From: Paraburkholderia franconis
Lineage (GTDB): Bacteria; Pseudomonadota; Gammaproteobacteria; Burkholderiales; Burkholderiaceae
Assembly: GCF_009362735.1 (NCBI RefSeq)
Contig: NZ_WHNP01000035.1
Coordinates: 1 to 64,000 of the forward strand
Length of the DNA stretch: 64,000 bases
Direction: 5' to 3'
Each line of letters starts with the position of its first letter. The stretch's first letter is position 1. Below the pieces are notes generated by a model. It worked only from the letters and a program-made list of their open reading frames with translations. It did no database searches and was not told where the DNA came from. A program made the position numbers and the translations under genes. This document shows positions 43,964-52,767 of this stretch, in pieces.

Positions 43964-44746
43964 TCAGCCGCCGTACACGTCGAAGTCGAAGTACTTCTTC
44001 TCGATCTTCTTGTACGTGCCGTCCTTGATGATGTCGGCGATTGCCTTGTCGACCTTCGCCTTCAGGTCGGTGTCTTCCTTGCGCATGCCGATGCCGGCGC
44101 CTTCGCCGAGAATCTTCTTGTCTTCGAGATCCTTGCCGACGAACTGGAAGCCCGCGCCGCGCGGCGTCTTCAGGAAGCCGATCTCAGCCTGCGCGGCGTC
44201 TTGCAGCGCAGCGTCCAGACGGCCCGAGATCAGGTCGGCGTAGACCTGGTCCTGGTTCTGGTACGGCACGACTTTCGCGCCCTTCGGCTCCCAGTAGGTC
44301 TTTGCGTACGTTTCCTGGATCGTGCCCTGTTCGACGCCGACCGACTTGCCCGACAGCGATTCCGCCGTCGGCAGGATGTTCGAGCCCTTCTTGGCGACGA
44401 GGCGCGTCGGCGTGTTGAACAGCTTCGACGAGAAAGCGATCTGTTCGGCGCGTTGCGGCGTCATCGACATCGACGACAGCACGCCGTCGAACTTCTTCGC
44501 CTTCAGAGCCGGGATCATGCCGTCGAAGTCGTTTTCGACCCACACGCACTTCGCCTTCAGGCGCGTGCAGATTTCGTTGCCGAGATCGATGTCGAAGCCG
44601 ACCAGCTTGCCGTCGGAGCCCTTCGATTCAAACGGCGGATAGCTGGCGTCGACGCCGAAACGGATGGTGGTCCAGTCTTTTGCGTGTGCGCCGATCGAAA
44701 CGGTGGCGAGCAGGGCAACCGTCAAAGCCGCAAGCAGTTTTTTCAC
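43964..44746 (-). CDS. Basic amino acid ABC transporter binding protein
   Basis: A 260-residue family 3 periplasmic binding protein closest to the lysine/arginine/ornithine (ArgT/HisJ) type: signal peptide ending IGAHAKD, then RFGVDASYPPFESKGSDGKL, GFDIDLGNEICTRLKAKCVW, SSMSMTPQRAEQIAFSSKLF and the late FVGKDLEDKKILGEGAGIGM. The permease and ATPase genes are not adjacent, so it must work with components encoded elsewhere or be monocistronic; a terminator follows it. Confidence 0.9.
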   Translation of the reverse strand: MKKLLAALTVALLATVSIGAHAKDWTTIRFGVDASYPPFESKGSDGKLVGFDIDLGNEICTRLKAKCVWVENDFDGMIPALKAKKFDGVLSSMSMTPQRAEQIAFSSKLFNTPTRLVAKKGSNILPTAESLSGKSVGVEQGTIQETYAKTYWEPKGAKVVPYQNQDQVYADLISGRLDAALQDAAQAEIGFLKTPRGAGFQFVGKDLEDKKILGEGAGIGMRKEDTDLKAKVDKAIADIIKDGTYKKIEKKYFDFDVYGG

Positions 44747-45161
44747 TGATGTACTCCCGGGAGTGGTTCGAAGTGTCCCGCATGCGGTTGTGCCGCTGCG
44801 CGACGATGCCCGGCCGTTGTGTCCGGGCTTGTCTAATGGCCGCTGGCCAGCCGCCAGCAGCGCGCGCCAAGCTTAACAAATCAAAATATTTGCGGTGCTA
44901 GTGAAACACCGGATGGCACAGGAGTATTGCCTCTAAAGGGCGGTTTTGTGATATGGGGCAAGAAGACGAGCCGAAAGCCAATCGACAGCCGCGGATGGGC
45001 GGGCGCAAGGCGGCGGCGCGCCTTTGACGGGAGCGTTTGCCGCTCATGCGGCAGTGCGGCAAACGCTTTTCGCTCCGTGCTTTCGCTCAGTGACCCGAAC
45101 GGGCCGAACGGGCCGAATCGGGCCGGGTGGCCCGTGCAGAGGGCTTATCAAGCGGCGCGTA
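44747..45161. other. Intergenic region between binding protein and phnM
   Basis: About 415 bases. The part nearest the binding-protein gene (44870-44900) is AT-rich and likely carries its promoter. A perfect 12-bp hairpin (45032-45043 with 45056-45067) lies about 95 nt after phnM and may end the phn transcript, although no T-run follows on that strand. A short direct repeat CGAACGGGC occurs near 45108-45130. Confidence 0.45.
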
Positions 45162-46295
45162 TCAAACGATCCGCTCTCCCGCGCGGTACGTTGCGCGCGG
45201 CACGGGCAATGCATCGAGCATCGTCACACGGACGAAATCCGCGCGCAGCCCGGTTTCGATCGCGCCGCGGTCGTGCAGGCCGGCCGTGCGCGCCGGTTCC
45301 GCCGACACGGTCGCCATCGCCTGTGGCAGCGTCCAGTCCGCCTTGTCGACGAGCTCGAACGCGGCCGTCAACAGGCTCGACGGCACGTAATCGGAAGAGA
45401 GGATATCGAGCAGCCCCGCCTTCGCCAGCTCTAGCGCCGACACGTTGCCCGAGTGCGAGCCGCCGCGCACGATGTTCGGGGCGCCCATGATCGTCGCGAT
45501 GCCGTGACGGTGCGCGGCTTCGGCGGCAACGCGTGTGGTCGGGAATTCGGCGAGCACGATGCCTTCGTCGGCGGCCTGCTGCACGTGCTCGACGAGCGTG
45601 TCGTCGTGGCTCGCGACGGGCACGCCCAGCGCCTTGCAGCGCTCGACGATCTCGTGGCGATGGCGGTCCGCGAAGCGCTGCTGCTCGTCTTCGAGGGCGA
45701 CGAGCGTCGCGGCCACGTGTTCGTCCGTCATCTTGCCGTGGCGCTCCTGGAAGCGTCGCCATTGGTCGCGGTCGTGCCATTGGCGCTGGCCGGGCGTGTG
45801 ATCCATCACGGACGCGAGACGCAGCAGCGGATGGTCCTTCAGCGTATCGAACACTTCGACGACATCGGGCGTCGCGATCTCGCAGCGCAAATGCAGGAAG
45901 TGCTCGGCGCGCAGCAGCTTGCGCTCCGAGAAGCGGTGCAGCGCCTGCGCGCAACGCGTCTGCGTGTCGCGGCCGCGCAAGCCGACGTTCGATCGCGAGC
46001 CGATCGCGAGCGCATCGAACACCGTCGTGATGCCGGCGGCCGCCACCTGCGCGTCGTGGATCACGAACGCGGCATCCGTATTCCATTCGACGCCAGGGCG
46101 CGGCACCAGATGCTTCTCGAGGTTGTCCGTATGCAGTTCGATGAGGCCCGGCAACAGGTAGTCGCCGTCCCAGTCCTGGGCGTCGGCGGCGGACGTGGTA
46201 CCGCGCGCGACGTCGCGAATCACGCCGTCTTCCACCTGCACGATGCCGTTGAAAACTTCGTCCCGCGTTACGACGCGAGCGTTCTTGATCAACAT
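45162..46295 (-). CDS. phnM: Ribose 1-methylphosphonate 5-triphosphate diphosphatase
   Basis: A 377-residue amidohydrolase-superfamily enzyme. PhnM removes pyrophosphate from the triphosphate formed by PhnGHIL, giving the substrate for PhnJ. Metal-binding histidines are seen in LPGLIELHTDNLEKHLVPRP, and later conserved parts are ASHDDTLVEHVQQAADEGIV and DILSSDYVPSSLL. GGAG lies 7 nt before the ATG. It is the last gene of the phnGHIJKLM operon. Confidence 0.93.
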   Translation of the reverse strand: MLIKNARVVTRDEVFNGIVQVEDGVIRDVARGTTSAADAQDWDGDYLLPGLIELHTDNLEKHLVPRPGVEWNTDAAFVIHDAQVAAAGITTVFDALAIGSRSNVGLRGRDTQTRCAQALHRFSERKLLRAEHFLHLRCEIATPDVVEVFDTLKDHPLLRLASVMDHTPGQRQWHDRDQWRRFQERHGKMTDEHVAATLVALEDEQQRFADRHRHEIVERCKALGVPVASHDDTLVEHVQQAADEGIVLAEFPTTRVAAEAAHRHGIATIMGAPNIVRGGSHSGNVSALELAKAGLLDILSSDYVPSSLLTAAFELVDKADWTLPQAMATVSAEPARTAGLHDRGAIETGLRADFVRVTMLDALPVPRATYRAGERIV

Positions 46296-46320
46296 CTGGA
46301 TGCTCCGTATCCGGTCGATA

Positions 46321-47076
46321 TCAGTGTAGTGCGGGTGCGTGACGCAGCGGTGGACGCAGTTCGAGCCGTTGCGTGGCGACTTTCGCGCGCGTGTCTTCGT
46401 CGTGGAAGATGCCGACGATGGCCGCGCCACGCTCGCGCGCTTCGACGATCAGGTCCGCGACGATGTCGCGGTTCTCCGCATCGAGCGAAGCCGTCGGTTC
46501 GTCGAGCAGCAGCACGGGATGTTCCGCGATCAGGCCGCGCGCGATATTCACGCGCTGCTGCTCGCCGCCCGAAAACGTCGCGGGCGCAAGCGGCCACAAA
46601 CGCTCGGGCACATTGAGCCGCGCGAGCAATGCGGCGGCGCGTTGGTGCGCTTCGTTTTCATCGACGCCGCGCGAGACGAGCGGCTCGGCGACGAGATCGA
46701 GCGTGCTCACGCGCGGAATCACGCGCAGGAACTGGCTCACATAACCGACGACGCTGCGCCGCAAGTACAGCACGTCGCGCGGCTCGGCGCCCGTGATCTG
46801 CACGTGCTTCGCTTCGTGCGCTTCGTCGCGGATCGCGATCGTGCCCGCGCTCGCCAGATAGTTGCCATACAGGCAGCGCAGGAGCGTGCTCTTGCCCGCG
46901 CCCGACGGGCCGACCAGCACGACGCACTCGCCGCGCCCGACATCGAGCGACACGCCCGCGAGCGCTTCGATCTGCACGCCGCCCTGGCCGTGCAGCGTGA
47001 ATGTCTTGCCGATGTTGAGGGCGCGCAGCATCAGCGCGTGGTTGTCGACGAACGATGTTTCGATTGACGTTGTCAT
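46321..47076 (-). CDS. phnL: C-P lyase accessory ATP-binding protein PhnL
   Basis: A 251-residue ABC-type ATPase: Walker A VLVGPSGAGKSTLLRC, signature motif TFSGGEQQRVNIARGL and Walker B VLLLDEPTASLDAEN. In C-P lyase operons PhnL works with PhnG, PhnH and PhnI in the first step of phosphonate activation rather than in transport. A GTG at 47079 precedes the ATG; AAGG spacing favours 47076. It lies 22 nt after phnK. Confidence 0.92.
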   Translation of the reverse strand: MTTSIETSFVDNHALMLRALNIGKTFTLHGQGGVQIEALAGVSLDVGRGECVVLVGPSGAGKSTLLRCLYGNYLASAGTIAIRDEAHEAKHVQITGAEPRDVLYLRRSVVGYVSQFLRVIPRVSTLDLVAEPLVSRGVDENEAHQRAAALLARLNVPERLWPLAPATFSGGEQQRVNIARGLIAEHPVLLLDEPTASLDAENRDIVADLIVEARERGAAIVGIFHDEDTRAKVATQRLELRPPLRHAPALH

Positions 47077-47098
47077 CACGTAGACCTTGTTGTGAGCC

Positions 47099-47869
47099 TC
47101 ATACGGGCAGAACGGAAGAAACGAGCGTCTGCGTGTACGGGTGCTGCGGATCGTCGAGTACTTGATCCGTGAGACCCGCTTCGACCACTTCGCCGCCTTG
47201 CATCACCATCAGCCGATGCGCGAGCAGGCGCGCGACGCCGATGTCATGCGTGACGATCAGCACGGACAGATGCAGCGTCGACGTCAGCGTGCGCAGCAAA
47301 TCGAGCAGACGTGCCTGCACGGATACGTCGAGACCCGCCGTGGGCTCGTCCATGAACACGAGCCGCGGGCCCGTCACGAGATTGCGCGCGATTTGCAGAC
47401 GCTGCTGCATGCCGCCCGAAAACGCCGACGGCAACTCGTCGACACGCGATGCGTCGAGCTCGACGCGCGACATCCATTGCGTCGCCGTATCGCGGATCTG
47501 GCCGTAATGACGCGCGCCGACGGCCATCAACGGCTCGCCGATATTCGCGCCCGCCGACACGCCGTTGCGCAAACCGTCGCGCGGATTCTGCTGCACGAAG
47601 CCCCATTCGGTGCGCATCAGCAGGCGCTTGCGCGGTTCCGACAATTCGAGCAGATCAAGCGTCTCGCCGTGCGCGCTCGCATAGTGCAGCGTGCCCGCAT
47701 CGGCGGACGTGCGCAGCGCGAGCGTGTTGAGCAGTGTCGATTTGCCCGAGCCCGATTCGCCGACGATGCACAGCACTTCGCCCGGATACAGATCGAAGCT
47801 GACGTTGCGGCAACCGTTGCGGCCGCCATATTGTTTGGTGAGCGCGCGTGCGCTCAGAAGCGGCGTCAT
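47099..47869 (-). CDS. phnK: C-P lyase accessory ATP-binding protein PhnK
   Basis: A 256-residue ABC-type ATPase of the oligopeptide-transporter subtype: Walker A IVGESGSGKSTLLNTL, signature AFSGGMQQRLQIARNL, Walker B LVFMDEPTAGLDVS. PhnK docks on the PhnGHIJ core complex and is needed for C-P bond cleavage in vivo. Its ATG overlaps the phnJ stop by 4 nt. Confidence 0.93.
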   Translation of the reverse strand: MTPLLSARALTKQYGGRNGCRNVSFDLYPGEVLCIVGESGSGKSTLLNTLALRTSADAGTLHYASAHGETLDLLELSEPRKRLLMRTEWGFVQQNPRDGLRNGVSAGANIGEPLMAVGARHYGQIRDTATQWMSRVELDASRVDELPSAFSGGMQQRLQIARNLVTGPRLVFMDEPTAGLDVSVQARLLDLLRTLTSTLHLSVLIVTHDIGVARLLAHRLMVMQGGEVVEAGLTDQVLDDPQHPYTQTLVSSVLPV

Positions 47870-48786
47870 GCGCTTTCTCCTTCGTTGTGTTCCCCGCCTT
47901 GTTCGGTCTCTTGCTGTTCGCGGCGCTCGTGGCAGTAGTCGCTGTCCGAGCAGACGAACATGCGCTTGCCCGCATCGTCGACGATCATTTCATCGAGGAA
48001 GCTCTCCGTCGATCCGCACAGCGCGCACGCATGCTCCCAACGCTGCACCTCGAACGGGTGATCGTCGAAATCGAGGCTTTTTACCGGCGTGTACGGCGGA
48101 ATCGCGTGGATGCGCCGCTCGCGTCCCGCGCCGAACAGTTGCAGCGCGGGGTTCATGTGCATCTTCGGGTTGTCGTACTTCGGAATCGGCGACGGCGACG
48201 CGAGATAGCGTCCGTTGACGATCACCGGGTAGTCATACGTCGTCGCGATGCTGCCGTGATGCACGATGTCCTCATACAGCTTCACGCTGATGAGCCCGTA
48301 GTCGGCGAGCGCGTGCAGCTTCTTGCACTCGGCCACGCGCGGCTCGAGCCGGAAGAGCGGCTCGGGCATCGGCACCTGATAGACGAGAATCTGCTTGTCG
48401 GTGAGCGGCGTTTCGGGAATGCGGTGACGCGTCTGCACGATGGTCGCCTCGCTCGTCTTGCGGGTGGTGCTGACGCCCGTCGTGCGCGCGAAGAAGCGGC
48501 GAATGTTGACGGCATTCGTCGTTTCGTCGGAGCCCTGGTCGATCACTTTCAGCGTGTCGTCGCGCCCGATGATCGATGCCGTCACCTGAATGCCACCCGT
48601 GCCCCAGCCGAACGGCAGCGGCATTTCGCGCGACGCGAACGGCACCTGATAGCCCGGCACGGCCACCGCCTTCAACAGCGCGCGGCGGATCATGCGCTTG
48701 GTCTGTTCGTCGAGATACGCGAAGTTGTAGCCCTCGGCGGCGCTATCGTGCGCCGAGGTTTGCATCGTCGTGTCGGGCGCATTCAT
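47866..48786 (-). CDS. phnJ: C-P lyase radical SAM subunit PhnJ
   Basis: A 306-residue protein, the catalytic subunit that breaks the carbon-phosphorus bond by radical SAM chemistry. The iron-sulfur cluster and thiyl cysteines are at C254, C257, C279 and C285 (HACALCGS, then MFVCSDSDYC), and their spacing (3, 22, 6) equals that of the E. coli enzyme. The body AYLDEQTKRMIRRALLKAVA and YGLISVKLYEDIVHHG are highly conserved. Coupled by 4-nt overlaps to phnI and phnK. Confidence 0.97.
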   Translation of the reverse strand: MNAPDTTMQTSAHDSAAEGYNFAYLDEQTKRMIRRALLKAVAVPGYQVPFASREMPLPFGWGTGGIQVTASIIGRDDTLKVIDQGSDETTNAVNIRRFFARTTGVSTTRKTSEATIVQTRHRIPETPLTDKQILVYQVPMPEPLFRLEPRVAECKKLHALADYGLISVKLYEDIVHHGSIATTYDYPVIVNGRYLASPSPIPKYDNPKMHMNPALQLFGAGRERRIHAIPPYTPVKSLDFDDHPFEVQRWEHACALCGSTESFLDEMIVDDAGKRMFVCSDSDYCHERREQQETEQGGEHNEGESA

Positions 48787-49913
48787 GCCGCTTGCTCCTC
48801 TTTGTCGTTCTGGTCGCTGTCGTCGCGCTGATCGCGTGCCGCGTGTTTCGCGCGCAGACGGCGCACGAGTTCGAGTTCAGCCTGGAAGTCGACGTAATGC
48901 GGCAGCTTCAGATGCTGCACGAAGCCCGATGCCTCGACGTTATCGCTGTGCGACAGCATGAATTCGACGTCCTGCGTCGGCGAGCCGAGCGTTTCGCCGA
49001 GCTCTTCGGCGCGCAGCGCGCGATCGACCAACGCCATCGCCATCGCCTTGCGCTCCGAATGGCCGAACGCGAGACCATAACCCTGCGTGAAGGTGGGCGG
49101 CACTTCGCTGCTGCCCGCGAACTGGTTGATCATCTGGCATTCCGTCACGTCGATTTCGCCGATCTCGACGGCCTCGCCGAGTTCATCTAGCTCCATCTCG
49201 ACGGCCACCGTGCCGAAGCGGATCTCGCCCGCGAACGGATGCGAGTGCGCGTAGCCTCGCTGGGTCGCGTAGCCCATCGCGAGCAGAAAGCCTTCGTCGC
49301 CGCGCGCGAGGTTTTGCAGGCGCGTCGCGCGGCTCGCGGGAAACGACAGCGGCTCGCGCGACAGATCGCCGGGTTCGGGCGCGTCTTCGGACATGCGTTC
49401 CTGTTCGATCAGGCCTTCCTTGTCGAGCAGCGAGACGACGCGCGGCATCGCTTCCTCGCTTGCGCTTTCGCTGCGCTTCACGGATGCAGCGCCATCGTCA
49501 TTGCCTTCAGCGAGCAAAGTGAAATCGAGCAGACGCTGCGTGTAGTCATACGTCGCGCCGAGCATCTGGCCGCCGGGCACGTCCTTGAACGTCGCTGAGA
49601 TGCGCCGCTCTATGTGCATGTCTTCCGTATCGACCGGCTGCGTGTAGCCGAAGCGCGGCAGCGTCGTGCGATAGGCGCGCAACAGGAAGATCGCTTCGAC
49701 GAGATCGCCGGCTGCCTGCTTGATCGCGAGCGCGGCGAGCTCTTCGTCGTAGACCGAGCCTTCCGTCATCACGCGCGCGACCGCGAGGCGCAACTGCGTG
49801 CGGATCTGCGCGACGCCCAGTTCTGCGAACTGCGTATCGCCGCGGCGCGCCTTGTCGAGCAGACGCCACGATGCTTCGATCGCGCGTTCTCCACCTTTGA
49901 CGGCAACGTACAT
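48783..49913 (-). CDS. phnI: C-P lyase core subunit PhnI
   Basis: A 376-residue protein starting MYVAVKGGERAIEASWRLLD, the well-known PhnI N-terminus. PhnI is the nucleosidase-type subunit that joins the phosphonate to the ribose of ATP together with PhnG, PhnH and PhnL. Conserved stretches include ISATFKDVPGGQMLGATYDY and MLSHSDNVEASGFVQHLKLP. The ATG overlaps the phnH stop by 1 nt and the stop overlaps phnJ by 4 nt. Confidence 0.96.
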   Translation of the reverse strand: MYVAVKGGERAIEASWRLLDKARRGDTQFAELGVAQIRTQLRLAVARVMTEGSVYDEELAALAIKQAAGDLVEAIFLLRAYRTTLPRFGYTQPVDTEDMHIERRISATFKDVPGGQMLGATYDYTQRLLDFTLLAEGNDDGAASVKRSESASEEAMPRVVSLLDKEGLIEQERMSEDAPEPGDLSREPLSFPASRATRLQNLARGDEGFLLAMGYATQRGYAHSHPFAGEIRFGTVAVEMELDELGEAVEIGEIDVTECQMINQFAGSSEVPPTFTQGYGLAFGHSERKAMAMALVDRALRAEELGETLGSPTQDVEFMLSHSDNVEASGFVQHLKLPHYVDFQAELELVRRLRAKHAARDQRDDSDQNDKEEQAA

Positions 49914-50569
49914 TAGTTCAGCTCCACTCGGGTTGTGCGGGGCAGGCCGATCAGCGTGTCGCCGCAGACGAGATAACAGTCGATGCCGCACGGAAAGAGC
50001 GGCGCGAGTTCGGTGCGCTCGCGCCAGAAACGCGCGGGCAGGCCGGAAGGCGCGATCGTGTGCGTGTCTTCGATGCCGGGGCCGCGCAACGTGACGGGCG
50101 TGCCTCCCATCGACGAATTCAGCGAATCGACGCGCACGAGCAGCGTCACCGACTGCTCAGGCGTTTCGGGCGCGCCGAGCGCGAAGCTCGTGAGCGGTGG
50201 CAGCGTGCTCGCGTCGTGCACGTAGGCGAACGCGGCGTCGTGCGGCTCGTCGACGAGCGGCGCGCCCGTATGAAAGCGCAACGCCGAACCGAGCACGGCA
50301 TCGGCCTGCGAGAGCCATACGGGCGTCGAGTAGTCGCACAGCGCGAGCAGCGCGGCGAATGCAGCGAGATCGGCGCGCGCATGCGGCAGGTTGTTGCGCG
50401 CGTCGCTGCGCGAAGCGGGCAGCACGTTGTCGATCGTGCCGATCTTGCCCGGACGCGACAGCGCATCGAGCAGCGTGCGGAACACCGTCTGCGTATCGTG
50501 GACGGGATCGGCGAAGCCCGGTGTCAGCATGGAGAGCGCGATCTGCGCGGATTGAGGGGAAGGGTTCAT
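49913..50569 (-). CDS. phnH: C-P lyase core subunit PhnH
   Basis: A 218-residue PhnH: TPGFADPVHDTQTVFRTLLD near the start and LRGPGIEDTHTIAPSGLPA followed by RFWRERTELAPLFPCGID in the second half. PhnH is a structural component of the PhnGHIJ complex with a PLP-transferase-like fold that lacks the cofactor. One-nucleotide overlaps join it to phnG and phnI. Confidence 0.94.
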   Translation of the reverse strand: MNPSPQSAQIALSMLTPGFADPVHDTQTVFRTLLDALSRPGKIGTIDNVLPASRSDARNNLPHARADLAAFAALLALCDYSTPVWLSQADAVLGSALRFHTGAPLVDEPHDAAFAYVHDASTLPPLTSFALGAPETPEQSVTLLVRVDSLNSSMGGTPVTLRGPGIEDTHTIAPSGLPARFWRERTELAPLFPCGIDCYLVCGDTLIGLPRTTRVELN

Positions 50570-51084
50570 CAGTCGCCTCGGACCATCGTGAAGAATTCGA
50601 CGCGCGTCGATGCTGCGTCCTGTTGACGTTGCACGCGTTTCGCCGCGAGTTGCGTAGCGAGCGGCGCGATCAGCTGCTGTTGCAGACGTTCGTGATGCTG
50701 CGGCGTTTGCAGCAATGCGTCTGCGATAGCAGCGAGTTCGGCGCGGCGGCGATCGCGTCCCAGATGACACGCGACGCCGACCGTTGCGCCTTCATCCATA
50801 TCGTCATTGATCGCGCGCAGACGCAGCGTGGCGCGCGTGACGGTCGCTTCTCCGAGATTGAACGCATCGCCCGTGCCGCCGATGCGCCCGCGCACCATCG
50901 CAAGCCCGATCTCGGGCGGACGCAGCCAGTCGAAAGCGGGTAACGGCGTGCCTTCCATCGCGCGGGTCAGCGCGGCTTCGAGATCGGCGCGCGGCGCGCG
51001 GGCGAGGACGGCCATCCATACGCGGCGCGCGGCGTTGTGGGAGGCAGGGGAGGCGGTGGAAGGAGGGGAAGCGGGGGCGCTCAT
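50569..51084 (-). CDS. phnG: C-P lyase core subunit PhnG
   Basis: A 171-residue PhnG: ARRVWMAVLARAPRADLEAA and LRPPEIGLAMVRGRIGGTGD followed by AFNLGEATVTRATLRL are typical. It is the first gene of the minus-strand operon. ATG 51084 is chosen for its AGGAA site at 7 nt; an ATG at 51090 also exists. The phnF operator lies just upstream. Confidence 0.94.
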   Translation of the reverse strand: MSAPASPPSTASPASHNAARRVWMAVLARAPRADLEAALTRAMEGTPLPAFDWLRPPEIGLAMVRGRIGGTGDAFNLGEATVTRATLRLRAINDDMDEGATVGVACHLGRDRRRAELAAIADALLQTPQHHERLQQQLIAPLATQLAAKRVQRQQDAASTRVEFFTMVRGD

Positions 51085-51144
51085 CGGCATTTCCTGGAAG
51101 TGGACGATCAGTGGCGAGTGCAGACATTTGAGCATCTATTCGTC

Positions 51145-51162
51145 TAAACGTCTAGACGTTTA
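51145..51162. promoter_or_regulatory. PhnF-type operator between phnG and phnF
   Basis: A perfect 18-bp palindrome, TAAACGTCTAGACGTTTA, sits 61 nt before phnG and 111 nt before phnF. A further CGTCTA half-copy adjoins it at 51141. Flanking AT-rich sequence (TATAGC, AAACTAT) could form -10 elements in both directions. The TCTAGA core fits GntR/HutC-family operators, so PhnF binding here is the obvious hypothesis. Confidence 0.75.
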
Positions 51163-51272
51163 TAGCTAAACTATCGCGGTCCCGTAACAGAAGGCGCATT
51201 TCATATTTCCGCCACGGCTTGCGGACTACAATGCACCGAACGCTTATTTGAACCGAAGGGAATGACAGCACC

Positions 51273-52031
51273 ATGACATCGAACGACGACGCGGCGCCGG
51301 GCACGATGCTCGAACGGGGAGCGGGCGTTGCCGTGTGGCGGCAGATCGAGCAGATCCTCGCGAAGGAGATCGCGGCAAGCGGCTTCGGCGAGGACGGACG
51401 TCTGCCGAGCGAAGGCGAGCTTGCGCGGCGCTTCGACGTGAACCGCCATACGATCCGCCGCGCGATGCTGGGTCTCGCCGCGCAAGGACTCGTCAGCGTC
51501 GAGCAGGGACGCGGCACGTTCGTGCAGCCGGGCGCCATCGACTATACGATCGGCCGCCGCACGCGCTTTACCGAGAACCTGCGGCAGCAGCATCATTCGG
51601 CGGCGGGCACGATGCTGTCGGCGGCGCGCGTGAAGGCCGATCCCACTGTCGCTAAAGCGCTGGGCCTGCGCGCGGGCGCGTTCGTGTATCGCATTGAGTC
51701 GCTGCATGAAGCGGACGGCGTGCCGCTGACATTCGCGCGCAACTTCTATCCGGCCGCGCGTTTCGCGGATCTGCCCGACGTGCTCGAACGCGTGGGCGGC
51801 ATCACGAAGGCGATGGCCGAATACGGCGTGAACGATTATCTGCGCAAATGGAGCCGTATCGGCAGCGTGCTGCCCGAGCCGGAAGTCGCGCGGCGTCTCG
51901 GCATCAACCGGCAGCAACCGGTGCTGTGGGTCGAAAACGTCGACGTCGATACGGAAGGCACGCCGATCAAATACGGTTTCACGCACTTCGCCGCCGACCG
52001 CGTGCAACTGATGGTCGAGCACGACGTATGA
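51273..52031 (+). CDS. phnF: GntR-family regulator of phosphonate genes
   Basis: A 252-residue regulator with an N-terminal winged helix (ILAKEIAASGFGEDGRLPSE, ARRFDVNRHTIRRAMLGLAA) and a C-terminal UTRA ligand domain, the HutC/PhnF subfamily. It is divergent from phnGHIJKLM and first in a three-gene run with DUF1045 and phnN, so it very likely represses both units until phosphonate or phosphate starvation signals are present. Its stop overlaps the next start (ATGA). Confidence 0.9.
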   Translation: MTSNDDAAPGTMLERGAGVAVWRQIEQILAKEIAASGFGEDGRLPSEGELARRFDVNRHTIRRAMLGLAAQGLVSVEQGRGTFVQPGAIDYTIGRRTRFTENLRQQHHSAAGTMLSAARVKADPTVAKALGLRAGAFVYRIESLHEADGVPLTFARNFYPAARFADLPDVLERVGGITKAMAEYGVNDYLRKWSRIGSVLPEPEVARRLGINRQQPVLWVENVDVDTEGTPIKYGFTHFAADRVQLMVEHDV

Positions 52032-52759
52032 GCGCGGCCACGACGAACGCCTGGTCCGCGCGGGCGCGCTTCGCGATCTATTGCGCGCCGGCGCGCGCGT
52101 CGCGCTGGTGGGATGCGGGCTCCGCGTGGCTCGGCCGCGATGCCGAGAGCGGTGCTTCGATCGAGCCGCGACAAGCGCCCGTGCTGTCCGAACCGCTTGC
52201 GCAATTGACGGCATCGCCGCGCCGTTACGGTTGGCACGGCACGCTCGTCGCGCCGTTTCGTCTTGCCGATGGCGCGACCGTCGCCGATCTGCTCGAAGCC
52301 GCGGAGAACTGGGTGCATACGCAGAGGCCGTTCGCATTGCACGTCGAAGCGGCGACGTTGGGCGACTTCGTGGCGATGCGTCCCGCGACGCCATCGGGCG
52401 ACGAACAGATGCGCGCGCTCGCCGCCGATGCGCTGCGCGCGTTCGCGCCGCTGCGCGAGAAGCCGTCTGCCGTTAACACCGCGAAGCGCATGCAGGCGCC
52501 GCTGACGGAACGCCAGCGCGAACTGCTCGTCGAATGGGGATATCCATATGTGCTCGACGAGTTTCGTTTCCACATGACGCTGTCCAATTCGCTCGACAAT
52601 GCCGCCGACCGCGCCGCGATCGTCGCATGGTGGCATCGCGAGGCGCAGCGTCTTGGGCCGTTGTCGATCGACGGCGCAGCGATCTTCGTCGAGCCTGCGC
52701 CGGGCGAGCCGTTCATGCTGTGGCAGCGGCTCGCATTTACGGCAGAACAAGAGGAGTGA
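52028..52759 (+). CDS. DUF1045 phosphonate metabolism protein (2H-type)
   Basis: A 243-residue protein with the two His-x-Thr motifs of 2H phosphoesterases, HGTLVAPF in the first half and FHMTLS in the second. Members are encoded in C-P lyase operons and called phosphonate metabolism proteins; a cyclic phosphodiesterase role, like PhnP acting on 5-phosphoribosyl 1,2-cyclic phosphate, is plausible because no phnP gene is present here. That replacement is an inference. Confidence 0.85.
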   Translation: MSAATTNAWSARARFAIYCAPARASRWWDAGSAWLGRDAESGASIEPRQAPVLSEPLAQLTASPRRYGWHGTLVAPFRLADGATVADLLEAAENWVHTQRPFALHVEAATLGDFVAMRPATPSGDEQMRALAADALRAFAPLREKPSAVNTAKRMQAPLTERQRELLVEWGYPYVLDEFRFHMTLSNSLDNAADRAAIVAWWHREAQRLGPLSIDGAAIFVEPAPGEPFMLWQRLAFTAEQEE

Positions 52760-52767
52760 ATGAACGC

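Noticed and set aside
45032..45067. Hairpin after phnM considered as an intrinsic terminator
   Set aside because: The stem is perfect, but the T-run lies on the plus strand (only four T), not after the phn transcript; it is noted only within the intergenic entry.
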